From the NCBI GenBank assembly GCA_963700255.1, contig CAVOWW010000005.1, positions 1 to 21,789 of the forward strand: DNA of 21,789 nucleotides, given 5' to 3'. The translations under genes were made by a program, and so were the position numbers. The stretch is from UBA10649 sp963700255 (GTDB lineage: Bacteria; Actinomycetota; Actinomycetes; S36-B12). The notes beneath the pieces were generated by a model. The model searched no databases. It had not been told where the DNA came from and saw nothing but the letters and a program-made list of their open reading frames with translations. This document shows, piece by piece, positions 1 through 9,102 of this stretch. Position 1 is the stretch's first letter, and every line of letters begins with the position of its first letter.

Positions 1-968
1 CTCGTTGAGCAGGTCCTGAGCCCGACGGGCGACGTAGGTCGGCATCATTGCATTGATCTCCTGGGCCAACTCAACGAAGCGGAAGGAGTGACCCAATTCG
101 ACTGCGCACGTTGGTGGGAGAGGTAGTTCGGGGTCGATCGGGATGCAGTGCCCGGCCAACTCCCGGTCCGGGGTGAGAACCCCCTGGAACCCGAAGGGCT
201 TGGTCGCGGGCGCAGGCGGATGGAGGTCCCACAGGTCGATCTTGAGCTCATCGGGCGCACCTGAGCGAGCTCATTCATCAGGCGCGATGTTCACGTGACG
301 GTAGGTGTTCTCCAGGAGCTTGGCCAGTTCCGCCTCGCGGCTGCCCTTGGCCTCAAAGATGACCAAGATCACACACATGTGAGTAGAACTCGATGGCCTG
401 CCGAGTGCTGGCCCCCCCCCACTCGACGCCCCCCACAACCTTGGGCGTGTTGCGCAGACCGAAGTGGGCGTTGCCGGGATCGATCCGCTCCGGCGAGAGG
501 CCAGGAGCAGCTCGTCGCCCACGCGGAGCCCGCTCGCCTCGAGCGGGGTGCCCACCACCTCCTCAGTGGTACCGGGGTACGTCGTCGACCCCAGCACGAC
601 AAGATCCATGGCGAGACCAGCCGTGCCAACATCGAGGCAGAGGAGGTCGACGGGCGGGGGAGACAGAGTCAGGGCCGGCGAACCGCCGGTCCGAGCGGCG
701 TCGGCACGCAGATCACGATCGCGTCGACGGACTCAAGCGCGGCGGCGTCCGTCGTCGGAGCGAAGCCAACCTCCAGCATGCGGGCGATGTCGGCATCCGA
801 GAGGTCGTCGATGGGTGAGCCGCCAGCGGCCAGGTGGTCTACCCGCGCCTCACTCGTGTCCAGGCCAACAACGGCGAGGCCCGCCCGCGAGAAGGCCTGG
901 GCAAGGGGAAGCCCTCGTATCCCAGGCCGATCACCCGCGACCCGGTCGAACCCGTCCTTCGGCACCAT
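1..968 (-). CDS. wbpA: Nucleotide-sugar 6-dehydrogenase (UDP-GlcNAc 6-dehydrogenase-like), 3' end off window, frameshifted
   Basis: This enzyme would oxidise C6 of a UDP-HexNAc to the uronic acid with two NAD+, in the cytoplasm. Reading the minus strand across several frames gives an N-terminal Rossmann region (GLPLAQAFSRAGLAVVGLD), then VICVPTPL, STTYPGTTEE, an ENTYRHVNIA segment and the catalytic-Cys motif LAGHCIPIDP, with the Cys codon at 145-147. STTYPGTTEE and GHCIPIDP resemble the WbpA/WecC branch more than UDP-glucose dehydrogenases. The last frame stays open to base 1, so the C-terminus is outside the window. The ATG at 968 is chosen because it lies just before the Rossmann strand and just after the carbamoyltransferase. 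At least five single-base indels are needed to join the pieces, including a pair inside the dinucleotide-binding motif. Exact substrate is inferred. Confidence 0.85.
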
Positions 969-984
969 GACCTCGTCTCGATGC

Positions 985-2715
985 TCAGCGGGGCTTACGC
1001 GCGAGATCAGCTGGCGAAACAGGAGGAATTCAAGACCGGATCGCTTCATCACGTCCACTGCTTCCACCGCCGTCATGACGATCGGCTCGCCATGGATGTT
1101 GAAGGACGTGTTCAGCACAGCGCCTCGGCCAGTCAGGTTCTTGAACTCGGAGATCAGGCGGTGGTACTGCGGATTCGCCCGTTCCGTGACGACCTGTGGA
1201 CGAATCGTTCGGTCGCGAGGATGCGACCCGGCCACGATCTCGTCGCGGCGGTCCGGAGTCACCGCATAGGCGTGCGTCATGAACCATGGCGAGGTGCCCG
1301 TCGAGGTCCTCGACGTACTCGGGGTGCGTCCTCCTCGAGGATCGAGGGGGCAAAGGGCATCCAGAAGTCCCGCACCTTGATCATGGAGTTGATGCGGTCG
1401 ACGACGGCATAATTGCTCGGATCGGCGACGATCGAGCGATTGCCCAGCGCCCGAGCGCCCCACTCCATCCGACCCCGGCACACGGCGATCACTTCGCCCG
1501 CTGCCAGAAGTGCGGCCGCCGCGGCGTTGGGATCCGCGGGCCGGTCGATGACGAACCCCGCCTCGATCGCATCGCGTTCCGCCTGTTCAAGGTCCTCCGC
1601 GGTGAGATCCGGCCCGAGGTAGAGGTTGGTAGGAGTCGACGATGAGTAGTCGGCGGGGTTCTCGTTGACCTCGTGGTAGACCTGCAGCGCGGCGCCGATC
1701 GACAGTGACCCGTAGCCTGCGCTGGGCATGACCCACATCGACGCGACCTCCAGGAGCTGGGCAATGAGCATGTTGGCCTTGACGTTCATGAACACCCCAC
1801 CGCCACATACGATGTCGTGAATGCCCGTCTCCCTGATGGCGTTGGAGACCCACTCAACCAGCATGTCCTCGGTGAAGCGCTGGACTGCCGCCGCCGCGGT
1901 GTCGAACCGAACTCCCTCGAAGGCATCGCGCAGGTACTCATAGCAGTAGTTCATCATCAGCTCGGTGCGGCTGGTGAAGCTGAGGCCATCCTCGGAGAGG
2001 CCCAGGATCTCTCGCAGCAGCCCCGCCGCCTTGTCCGCGCGGGCGGGGTCAGCGTACGGAGCCAGGCCCATGAGCTTGTATTCGTCCTTCCGTCGGGGTC
2101 ATCCCCATCATCATCGTCATGCGCGAGTAGATCTTGCCGAGACTGTCGTCGCGAGACGTCGTGGCGATGCGGTTGAAGGCCGCGTCCTGGATGGTCGTGA
2201 CCGTTGCAGGAAAGACCATCCCCTGCGCCGTCGCATGTCAGCCCGAGTATCGGCTGGCCGGGCTTGGGTGGGGCGATGTGAAGTAGGCCGCGGTCAGGTG
2301 CGCCAAGTGGTGCTCCATGAACCTGACGCGCTCGGGATCGAACTCCAGTTGCTCGCTCGCCTCTGTGATGCGCTCCTGGCGGCGGACGTCGAACAGGACC
2401 TTCTGGTAGTCCTTGGCCTTGTCAGCGTCCTTGCGCTGGTCGCTGACGCCAACCTTGTACCAAGGGGCCAAGTCGAGCAGATACTCCGGGCGATGCATGA
2501 AGTTCGATGCGAAGACCACACCGTCGAGCTTCGCTGCGGTCGATGCCACCGATCGTGAGGCACGCCTCGATCGACTCGCGTGGGTACCCCACCTCGTTCT
2601 TGCGGCGAGAGATCCGCTCCTCGCTCACCGATGCAACGACACGTCCGTCCACTACCAGGCTTGCGCCACAGTTGTGGCCATCGTGGATCCCCAGGATAGA
2701 TCTGGCCGCAGTCAT
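985..2715 (-). CDS. NodU/TobZ-family O-carbamoyltransferase (frameshifted)
   Basis: This family transfers a carbamoyl group from carbamoyl phosphate, through a carbamoyl-adenylate, to a hydroxyl, here probably on a sugar. Visible motifs in order are the N-terminal ILGIHDGHNCGASLVVDG, the metal-site motif MEHHLAHLTAAYF, LTCDGAGDG, SLGKIYSRMT, CGGGVFMNVKANM, and the C-terminal domain motifs EWGARALGNRSIVADP and LNTSFNIHGEPIV. The span of about 577 codons fits the usual length near 570. The ATG at 2715 has an AAGGAG ribosome site 8 nt upstream. Frame breaks lie near 2590, 2214, 2075, 1330 and 1000; for example, removing one base near 2214 restores DGLSATVTTI. The stop is uncertain (about 985-1005) because of an indel near the end. 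It sits between the dehydrogenase and an aminotransferase on the same strand. Confidence 0.88.
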
Positions 2716-2723
2716 ACAGTGGA

Positions 2724-2729
2724 CTCCTT
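2724..2729 (-). promoter_or_regulatory. Ribosome binding site of the carbamoyltransferase
   Basis: The minus strand reads AAGGAG here, 8 nt before the ATG at 2715. This supports that start. Confidence 0.7.
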
Positions 2730-2762
2730 CGTCACGGTGATTCGACGTGCGTCTGACACGGA

Positions 2763-3838
2763 CTAGCTACCGGCTCGGGCGACATCGTTCACCGCGGCCA
2801 CGACGGTCTCTAGGTCCTCTAGGGGAAGGTACCGTGATCGGCAGCGGACCGACCTGGCGCGTCGCGCGCTCGGTCTCCGGAAGGTCCAGGTCGGCGCGGA
2901 AAGCAGGCAGCCGGTGCACGGGCACCGGGTGGTCCCTCGCAGCCGACCCCACGCGCCTTCAGCTCCTCCATGAACCGATCGCGATCATGCCCCACCACTC
3001 GCACGGTGTACTGGTGGAACACATGCTGCGCGCCGTCGGCCACCGACGGCGACGCGACGCCAACCAGATTCGACGTGAGGAACTCCGCGTTCGCACGTCG
3101 ACGCGAATTCCACTCGGGCAGCCTCTGGAGCTGCTGTCGACCGATTGCGGCGCACATCTCCGTCATCCGGTTGTTGAGGCCCACAACCTCGTTGCGGTAC
3201 CGGACCTCCTGCCCCTGGTTTCGCAGGAGTCGAACCATGCGGGCAGCATCCGCATCGGCCATCACGGCCATCCCACCCTCACCGGCGGTCATGTTTTTCG
3301 TCGGATAGAACGAGAAGCAGCCTGCATCGCCCCAGGTGCCAGCCAACTTGTCGGCGAGACTGGCCCCGTGCGCCTGCGCCGCGTCCTCGATGAGCGCGAT
3401 CTGCGCCTCTGTGCAGATCGCACTGAGTTCCACGAGGTTCGCGGGATGCCCATACAGATGAACGGCGATGACCGCACGCGTTCGTTCCGTCACGGCTGCG
3501 CGCACGGCATTCGGATCGATGCAGAAGAAGGCCGGATCGATGTCGACGAAGACGGGCGTCGCTCCGGTGATCGCCACCGCATTCGCCGTGGCAGCGAACG
3601 TGAACGACGGGACGATCACTTCGTCGCCCGGACCAATGCCGAGTGCGAGCACCGCCAGGTGAAGCGCTGAAGTGCCGGAGTTCACCGCGACACACGCCAG
3701 GCCCCCAGCCAGAGCCTGCGAGAACTCCTCCTCGAATGCCGCGACTTCGGCTCCCTGCGCCAACTGACCGGATGCGAGGACCCGGTCGACGGCGTCGCGC
3801 TCCTGCTGGCCGATGAACGGCTTGGAAACTGAAATCAA
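2763..3838 (-). CDS. DegT/DnrJ/EryC1/StrS-family sugar aminotransferase (TTG start)
   Basis: This is a PLP-dependent enzyme that would convert a keto nucleotide sugar to an amino sugar, with glutamate as the usual donor. The N-terminal 280 or so residues are in one frame: ISVSKPFIGQQERDAV, VNSGTSALHLAVLALGIGPGDEV, IEDAAQAHGA, and the PLP-lysine region FYPTKNMTAGEGGM. The C-terminus needs two indels (near 2941 and 2835) to read PVPVHRLPAF and then EDLETVVAAVNDVARAGS with a TAG at 2765-2763. Repaired length is about 358 aa, normal for the family. The start is TTG at 3838; an in-frame TAG lies three codons upstream and no ATG fits. Together with the neighbouring dehydrogenase and the WbpD-like acetyltransferase it could play the WbpE role (3-amination of a UDP-3-keto-HexNAcA). 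That assignment is inferred. Confidence 0.9.
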
Positions 3839-3928
3839 GTCAACCGCCTACGGTCCCTGACTCACGTCTCGCCGGGGAGGAGCGAGGCGGGGGGCCGGTC
3901 CATCGGCGAACACCCCGTGCGCCACCCG

Positions 3929-4523
3929 TCACTCCCGTTCACTCAGGTGGCCTTCCGCGTCTACCTGGTACTCCTGACCAGTGGCTGGACAGCGGAACAA
4001 CATCGGATCGCCAGTGGGCTCGAGTCGCTCACCGGCCTTGCCCAGCCACCACCGAAAGCGGGCCGGGGATCCGACGACGAGCGCGAAATCCTGAACGTCC
4101 CTGACCACCACCGCACCCGCGGCGACCATGGCATACCGACCGATCCGCACTGGCGCCACGCAGATTGCGCCGGCACCGATCGACGCGCCTTCCTCCACGA
4201 TGACCCCGACCTGCGTCCAGTCATCGCGCCCCTTCGGGCGACCATCGTGACCCGCCGCGCGTGGGTGGCGGTCATTGGTCAGGATGGCACCGGGGCCAAC
4301 GAAGACCCGCGGGCCAAGGCGGGCGGGCTCGTACACCAGCGCGTAGTTCTGGATCTTGGAGGCGTCGCCAACGACCACGCCCGTTCCCACGTAGGCACCC
4401 CGCCCGATAATCACAGCCTCACCGAGCACGGCGAACTCACGCACTTGAGCCAGGTGCCACACCTGGAGCGCTCCCGCTGATCACGGCGCTTGCGTGCACG
4501 TCGGCGGACGGGTGGACGGCCAT
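3929..4523 (-). CDS. wbpD: Left-handed beta-helix N-acetyltransferase, WbpD/WlbB-like (one frameshift)
   Basis: This protein is predicted to acetylate an amino group on a UDP-amino-uronic acid with acetyl-CoA. It is a hexapeptide-repeat protein. The start MAVHPSADVHASAVISGSA is in one frame (ATG 4523, GAGGAG site 4 nt upstream), and from VWHLAQVREFAVLGEAVIIG on it continues in another. Deleting one C near 4466 joins them as SAQVWHLAQ. Family hallmarks are KIQNYALVYEPARLG, GPGAILTNDRHPRA, GASIGAGAICVAPV and AAGAVVVRDVQDFALVVGSPA. Length of about 198 aa is typical. The C-terminal FRCPATGQEYQVD is the small Cys-containing tail seen in some relatives. It precedes the aminotransferase by 90 nt on the same strand. 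The WbpD function is likely from the family, but the exact sugar is not shown by the sequence. Confidence 0.87.
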
Positions 4524-4746
4524 ACAACTCCTCGCGGGCAGGTTGAGGCGACCCGGCACACGGTGGCGGGCCACCGATCTGGCTCCACTGGATGCTATCG
4601 CAGGGCCAAAGGTCGCGTGGTCGTCGCTCTGGAACCCAGACGGCACAGGAGTCCAGGCTCGACGGCCTGTACCCTGTCGCTGCGGGGCCCATTCCCTCCG
4701 CACGTCATCACGTCACGGAAGGCGAGCGGTGGCAAGGATGCCGGCA
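4524..4746. promoter_or_regulatory. Divergent intergenic region between acetyltransferase and glycosyltransferase
   Basis: These 223 bases separate two divergent transcription units, so promoters in both directions must lie here or inside the flanking genes. A TAGCAT hexamer on the minus strand (4597-4592) could be a -10 element for the acetyltransferase operon, but no clear -35 box accompanies it. An AAGGA about 8 nt before the plus-strand ATG at 4747 is the likely ribosome site of the next gene. No protein-coding sequence, RNA gene or strong hairpin was recognised. Confidence 0.45.
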
Positions 4747-6108
4747 ATGGTCTACATCGGGCCCGTGGAAATCGCTGGGCAGTACGCAGCCATGGCAGAT
4801 GCGCTTCGCGCGCAGGGCGTACCCTGCCACGTCCACCTGAAGTTCGATCACCCGTTCTACCGACCGACGGAATCCATCCCGGGGCGATTCTGCGGGCACA
4901 TCGAGCCATCATCAGGTACCGCGGATCAAACGACTTGCCCAGATTCCCCCATCGCATCGCGCTGGAACTCGCGCGGCGGGCACTTGCCTTCACCCACGGC
5001 GTCGTGGCCATCACGCGGTACCGGGTCTTCGTGTTCGCCTTCGCGACGACGTTGGCCCCCGGGGCACGTGACCTTCCCCTCCTGCGCCTGCTGGGCAAGC
5101 GCGTGATTGTCGTTGCCAGCAACGGCTCGGAATCGCGGGCTCCCTACTGCTGCGGCGCTCAGCAGCCGCTCATGCCGGGTGAGGAACCCGACCCAGACTC
5201 ACTTGCGGATCAGAGCCGTAGAAAGCGCGCTCTGCTTCGCCGCATCGAACGCTGGGCCGACGTTGTGGTGGGTGCACCGCTCGGCTCCTCCCCATGCTCG
5301 CGCGTCCCTTCGTCAACTACTTCCGCATAGGGATGCCGCGACCCCGATCACAGCAGGTCGAGATGACAGCCGACTCGGAGGATCACTATGAGGCGCGTAG
5401 CGCGCTGCGACCCACGCGGATCCTGCACGCCCCGTCGCACCCACGCGCGAAGGGCACCGATCGAATCCGCCTGGCGGTCGAGAGCCTTCGAAGCAAAGGC
5501 TACGAGATCGAGTACACGGAGCTCACAAACGCGGCGAACGCGGAGGTGCTCGCACATCTCCACGAGTGCGATTTCGTCATCGACCAGCTGTACAGCGACA
5601 CACCCATGGCGACATTCGCGGCAGAGGCAGCCGACGTGGGCAGGCCGTCGGTTGTTGGGGGATACGGATGGGGGAGCTTCCAGAGAAGCGGGTGCCTGAC
5701 GCCATGTGGCCTCCGTCGCAGATCTGCCATCCCGACGGCATCGAAGCGGCCATCGAGAGACTCATCGCGGATTCGGACTACCGGCGTGGACTTGGGTCGC
5801 GCGCGCAACAGTTTGTTGCGACCCGCTGGTGCCTTGACGAGGTTGGTGCGCGCTGGAGGATGGTGATCGAGGATCGCATTCCCCCGGAATGGTTGGTGGA
5901 CCCGTTGGAGGTCATGTACCTGCAGGGTGCGGCCCAGGACGAATCTCAGACCCGGATACTCGTCGAGCTGATGCTTCAGCAGTGTGGGGCAGAGTCACTG
6001 CAGCTCGGCCACAACAGACGTCTTGAGGCTGCCTACGTCGAGTTCGCCAGCGGGACTGATGGTCCGCCGAACACCTCGCAGGATGCGGAGCCACCATGTG
6101 CGGAATAG
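4747..6108 (+). CDS. Putative GT-B-like glycosyltransferase of an uncharacterised family (frameshifted)
   Basis: The protein reads MVYIGPVEIAGQYAAMADAL at the N-terminus. After a frame change near 4885 it continues as ALELARRALAFTHGVVAITR, LPLLRLLGKRVIVVASNGSE and ERWADVVVGAP. After another near 5285 it gives RPFVNYFRIGMP, TRILHAPSHPRAKGTDRI, CDFVIDQLYSDTPMATFAAE and GRPSVVGGYG, and after a third near 5690 the C-terminal tail to the TAG at 6106-6108. The RILHAPSHP and D-x-LYSDTPM-x-x-FA-x-EA patterns resemble the nucleotide-sugar-binding half of GT-B enzymes found in cell-surface glycan clusters, so sugar transfer is inferred rather than demonstrated. The ATG at 4747 is preferred to that at 4738 because an AAGGA lies 8 nt before it. 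Repaired length is about 453 aa. The 3' end overlaps the next gene by 13 nt, implying co-translation. Confidence 0.72.
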
Positions 6109-7975
6109 CCGGTCGCGCATCGTTCGCCGCACCCATTTCGGATGCCGTCCGCGAAGGCACACTCAATGCCCTCGAACACCGCGGACCGGATGCGCGAGGC
6201 AGTCGAAGCTTCGACGTCAACGGTGGTCAACTGTGGCTGGGCCAACGCGCCTGGCAGTGATCGACCTGTCTCCTGATGGGCGACAGCCCATGAGTTTCGA
6301 TAGTGACCGCTACTGGATCGTCTTCAACGGGGAGATCTACAACTACCTCGAGCTGCGCGAGGAGCTGGAGAAGGAAGGCGCACGCTTTCGCTCGCGCAGC
6401 GACACCGAGGTGCTGCTCGAGGCCCTCGTGCGCTGGGGCACGGAGGCGTTGCCGCGTCTCGTCGGCATGTTCGCCTTCGCCTGGCTCGACACCCGGGCGG
6501 ATCGCCTCGTGCTCGCGCGCGATGCCTTCGGCATCAAGCCGCTCTTCTGGACGGAGTCACGGGCGCCCTCGCCTTCGCCTCCGAGGTCCCGGCGCTGCTC
6601 GAGCTCGCACCCGTCGTGCCGCGAGCGAATCCCCAGCGCCTCTACGACTACGTGCGCTTCGGCGTGACGGATCATGGCGACGAGACGATGCTTGCGGGCG
6701 TGCGCCAGCTGCCGGCGGCCCACCTGCTGACCATCGGGCTCGACGGGCGCGCTGCGCCGTCCCTCCAGCGTTACGTCTCCCTCGAGCCCGGCGAGGTGCT
6801 CGACTGCGGCTTCGACGATGCGGCGGCGGGCCTGCGCGAACGCTTCCTCGAGAGCGTGCGTCTGCATCTGCGCAGCGACGTGCCTATCGGCACCGCGCTC
6901 TCCGGCGGCATCGACTCGTCCTCGATCGTCGCAACCATGCGTCACCTCGCAGGGCCGCGCCTCGAGCTCCATCCTTCAGCTACATCGCCGACGATCCCGC
7001 GCTCTCGGAGGAGCGCTGGGTGGATCTCGCGGGCGCCGCGGCGGGCGCGATCGTGCACAAGGTGAGGCCCGGCGCCGAGGAGCTCGTGGCGGACCTCGAC
7101 GACCTCATCGCCGCCCAGGGCGAGCCCTTCGGGAGCACGAGCATCTACGCCCAGTACCGCGTGTTCCAGCGGCCGAGAGAGGCGGCGTCCTGTCATGCTC
7201 GATGGGCAGGGTGCGGACGAGCTGTTGCCGGCTACCTGGGGTTCCCCGACTTCCGACTCCTGTCTTTGATGCGCCGGGCCATGCCGGTTCGATGGCGCGA
7301 TTCCTCCACGCCTGGGGAACTGATCCGGGTCGTTCACGGGGAGCCGCCTTGCGCGGCCTGATCGCTGCAAGCATGCCTCCGCAACCACGACAGCAGATCG
7401 CCCGGCTCGTCGAGACCCGTCAGAGACCCGCGTGGATCAACTCGGACTATGCGGATGCCCACGCGCTCCGAGCGCGCGGGCTGCCCAGGAGGTCCGTCCC
7501 CTGGGACAACAGGCGAGCGCTCGTCAGCCGATTGATTCAGTCAATGACTCGAAGGGGAGTTGGCGACGTTGCTTCGGCACGGAGACCGCGGCTCGATGCG
7601 TTGGTCCGTCAGAGTCGCGCACGCCCTTTCTCACCACGAACCTTGCCGAGTACGCGCTTCAGCTCCCAGAGAGCCTTCATGTCTCCCACGGGGAAACGAA
7701 GGCAATCCTCAGGCATGCGATGGAGGGCATAGTCCGCCTAAGGTCCTCAGCAGGAGGACAAGTTGGTTTCGCAACCCCGGAATCCCAATGGCTCAGCCCG
7801 CTGCGACCCAAGGTGGACCACTGGCTGGACGGGCTCGCGCTCCTGCCCGTCGTCAGCCACCGCAAGGCGCGCGACTACGTCTTGGGGGCATTCGATGCAG
7901 GGGCGTCCGCTGGGCGGTCCTGTGTGGCGCATCATCTGCGCTGCGCGGTGGGCGCAGCTAACGCTCGGCAACTAG
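6096..7975 (+). CDS. AsnB-type glutamine-dependent amidotransferase (heavily frameshifted)
   Basis: The N-terminal glutaminase domain begins MCGIAGRASF, with Cys2 as nucleophile. It continues ALEHRGPDARG, LAVIDLSPDGRQPM, IVFNGEIYNYLELREEL, LLEALVRWG, and LARDAFGIKPLFW. The ATP-binding synthetase domain follows: DVPIGTALSGGIDSSSIVA (PP-loop SGGxDS), MLDGQGADELL, TPFLTTNLAEYALQLPE, FATPESQWLSP. The AsnB-like end is PVWRIICAARWAQLTLGN with TAG at 7973-7975. The span of about 626 codons matches AsnB length, but roughly ten indels break it. GGAG lies 5 nt before the start. In polysaccharide loci such proteins often amidate a sugar uronic acid carboxyl rather than aspartate; the nearby uronic-acid genes favour that, as an inference. 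Base composition of the middle part differs from both ends. Confidence 0.88.
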
Positions 7976-8002
7976 AAGGATCCACTTCTGGTCCCAGCCA
8001 CG

Positions 8003-9102
8003 TCAGTGGATGGAGTCCCTCAACACGCTCAACACGAGGGCCACATCGTCACCTGTCATACCCGGGTACAAGGGCAGTGTCAATGACTGAGCGTAGGCCT
8101 CGGAGGACCCGGGGAGTTGTCGATCGGCGATCGCGAACTCCCGAGCGAAGACGGCTGAGAGTGAAGGGCGTACGTCCCAAGCGTCACCTCGACTTCGCGC
8201 GAGCGCATCTCCCGAACGACGTCGTCCCTGTTGACCCGATGGTCCAGCATGACCACGTAGGACTGGAACGTGTGGACGCAACCCTGTGCCGTCAGGGGCG
8301 GACGCACCAGATCCCAATCTCCAAGGGCCTCCGTGTAGCAGGCCGCCAGCGCTCGACGCTCGACGAGGATGCGCTCGAGCTTCTCCATCTGCGCCAGGCC
8401 CACGGCCGCGTTGATGTCGCTCAGCCGGTAGTTGAACCCCGCCTCGTCGAACTCCACGAAGAGCTCCGCCCTGCGGCCACCATGAGTGGAGAGCAAGCGC
8501 ATTCGATCCGCCAGATCGTGGTCACGACAGGTGATCATCCCGCCCTCGCCTGTCGTGATCACCTTCCGCGGATGGAACGAGAAGCAACCCACGTCGCCGA
8601 GAGACCCAGCCTGTCGGCCGAAGTACTCTGCCCCAAGCGCGCACGCAGCGTCCTCGATCACCAGGGGACATCGGCGTCACGGGCGATCGCCGCGATGTCA
8701 TCCATCGGCGCGCACTGCCCGAATGCATGCACAACCATGATCGCCCTCGTGCGCGGCGTGAGGGCCGCCTCGACAGCTTTCCCCGCTTCAGGTTGAAGGT
8801 GGATGTATCGACGTCGACGAGGACCGGCCTCGCGCCACTCTGGACGACGACGTTCGCCGTGGCGGGGAACGTGAAGTCCGGGACGATGACCTCGTCGCCG
8901 GGTCCGATGCCCAACCCCTCCAGGGTTAGATGAAGTGCCGTCGTGCACGAGCTTGTTGCGATCGCATGCTCGACGCCGACATAGTCGGCCACGGCGCGTT
9001 CAACTCGGCGGCCACCGGCCCCTGGGTCAGGTAGCCGCTCGCCAGGACCTTTCGGACAGCATCCGCCTCGGCCTCATCCAGCCACGGAACCGTGAGCCTC
9101 AC
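8003..9102 (-). CDS. Second DegT/DnrJ/EryC1/StrS-family aminotransferase (frameshifted)
   Basis: This is a PLP-dependent sugar aminotransferase. Segments in order are RLTVPWLDEAEADAVRKVL, ASGYLTQGPVAAEL, ATSSCTTALHLTLEGLGIGP, GDEVIVPDFTFPATANVV, LVDVDTSTFNLK, RTRAIMVVHAFGQCAPMDDI, LVIEDAACALGAEY, the PLP-lysine motif FHPRKVITTGEGGM, FNYRLSDINAAVGLAQMEKL, and the tail GMTGDDVALVLSVLRDSIH. Frame breaks are near 9005, 8805, 8660 and 8130. The start is GTG at 9102, whose bases overlap the TGA of the upstream dehydratase (GTGA), so the pair is translationally coupled. Repaired length of about 366 aa is normal. Its coupling to a dehydratase suggests it aminates the 4-keto product, but 3- versus 4-amination cannot be told. 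Confidence 0.9.

Noticed and set aside
295..1269. Long plus-strand open frame opposite the dehydrogenase and carbamoyltransferase.
   Set aside because: It is arginine- and serine-rich with no recognisable motif, while the minus strand carries clear family motifs over the same bases. High GC at third positions creates such antisense frames.
2163..2240. Programmed ribosomal frameshifting in the carbamoyltransferase.
   Set aside because: No slippery heptamer with a following structure was seen, and similar breaks occur in most other genes of the window.
3839..3928. Terminator or small gene between the acetyltransferase and the first aminotransferase.
   Set aside because: Only a 5-bp CTCGC/GCGAG stem was found, with a G-rich rather than T-rich tail, and no credible short reading frame.
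6096..7975. Genuine pseudogene status for the amidotransferase and other broken genes.
   Set aside because: Catalytic motifs are conserved in every frame segment and most indels compensate each other, which fits read errors better than decay. Accurate reads would be needed to exclude decay in any one gene.
7974..7989. Small inverted repeat AGAAG/CTTCT between the convergent amidotransferase and aminotransferase as a bidirectional terminator.
   Set aside because: The stem has only five pairs, mostly A-T, and no T-tract follows on either strand.
7432..8796. A 454-codon plus-strand frame spanning the end of the amidotransferase and the second aminotransferase.
   Set aside because: It mixes pieces of the amidotransferase (TPFLTTNLAEYALQLPE) with antisense of the aminotransferase. 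It is open only because of an indel.
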